From NCBI GenBank assembly GCA_017621295.1, contig JAGATI010000022.1, forward strand, positions 1 through 13,585: 13,585 nt of DNA. Reading direction: 5' to 3'. Of this stretch, positions 13,574 to 13,585 are shown piece by piece. Each line of letters opens with the position of its first letter. Position 1 is the stretch's first letter. The notes beneath the pieces were generated by a model. The model did not search any database, had not been told where the DNA came from, and saw only the letters and a program-made list of their open reading frames with translations. Both the position numbers and the translations under genes were made by a program. Source of the DNA: Clostridia bacterium. Lineage in GTDB: Bacteria; Bacillota_A; Clostridia; TANB77; CAG-508.

Positions 13574-13585
13574 GAATAGTATAAC
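13572..13585 (+). CDS. Transposase start, 3'-partial (probably IS481 family)
   Basis: ATG 13572 is 8 nt behind GGAGG and opens MNSI(T). Clostridial IS481-type DDE transposases often begin with MNSI followed by a helix-turn-helix, which is the basis for the guess. Only four full codons are visible, so the family is inferred from this start, the upstream inverted repeat and the IS-like end. Confidence 0.4.

Larger units (their letters stand above)
10462..13585. mobile_element. Integrative element, left end (incomplete in window)
   Basis: Starts where the M15 peptidase loses homology (about 10455-10465) and holds terminator, int, xis, a repeat-rich region and a MazF-like gene. The outward-facing int beside the attachment site, with xis upstream of int, is the standard layout of Tn916-type and related ICE/integrated elements. 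Conjugation or replication genes are not in view, so its class (ICE, mobilizable element or prophage-like) cannot be decided. Boundaries are inferred. Confidence 0.7.
13479..13585 (+). mobile_element. Insertion sequence, left end (IS481-like), incomplete
   Basis: TGTCACAGTAAG at 13479 starts with the TGT typical of IS481/IS3-group ends and lies 93 bp before a transposase-like start. The preceding 24 bases separate it from the MazF-like stop. The right end is outside the window, so terminal repeats cannot be compared. Confidence 0.45.

Overview
The window is AT-rich DNA with Shine-Dalgarno sites of the AAGGAGG type, AGA-dominated arginine usage and a spore photoproduct lyase. This points to a low-GC, spore-forming Clostridia-like Firmicute, chromosomal up to about 10.46 kb. 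Most chromosomal genes are on the + strand.

Left part (1-3508): three consecutive genes encode spore photoproduct lyase (5' end outside the window), an L,D-transpeptidase with a peptidoglycan-binding domain, and the tRNA methylthiotransferase MtaB. Each is split by one extra C directly before a conserved GGA (Gly) codon, so the zero frame meets CGG followed by A and the protein continues in the +1 frame. Reading through by hand, these three are the only in-frame CGG codons I find in any gene of the window. CGG may be unassigned or starved in this organism and act as a +1 frameshift site. Clustered sequence error or gene decay are the main alternatives.

Middle part (3567-10052): a short alanyl-tRNA synthetase without the C-terminal domain, a HIT protein, a sortase, tRNA-His and tRNA-Gln with a strong terminator, a 0.4-kb scar with an XRE-regulator fragment and a small ORF between direct repeats, the C-terminal half of HisG, histidyl-tRNA synthetase and fused HisIE. 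The histidine genes look like an eroded biosynthesis cluster next to the histidine charging genes.

Right part (10057-13585): a D-Ala-D-Ala dipeptidase gene is cut at its zinc motif where an integrative element begins. The element carries a tyrosine integrase, an excisionase, a 440-bp repeat-rich control region and a MazF/PemK-like protein with a coiled-coil insertion. An IS481-type insertion sequence appears to start near 13479, with only the first codons of its transposase in view. The rest of the element and the other half of the dipeptidase gene lie beyond the window.
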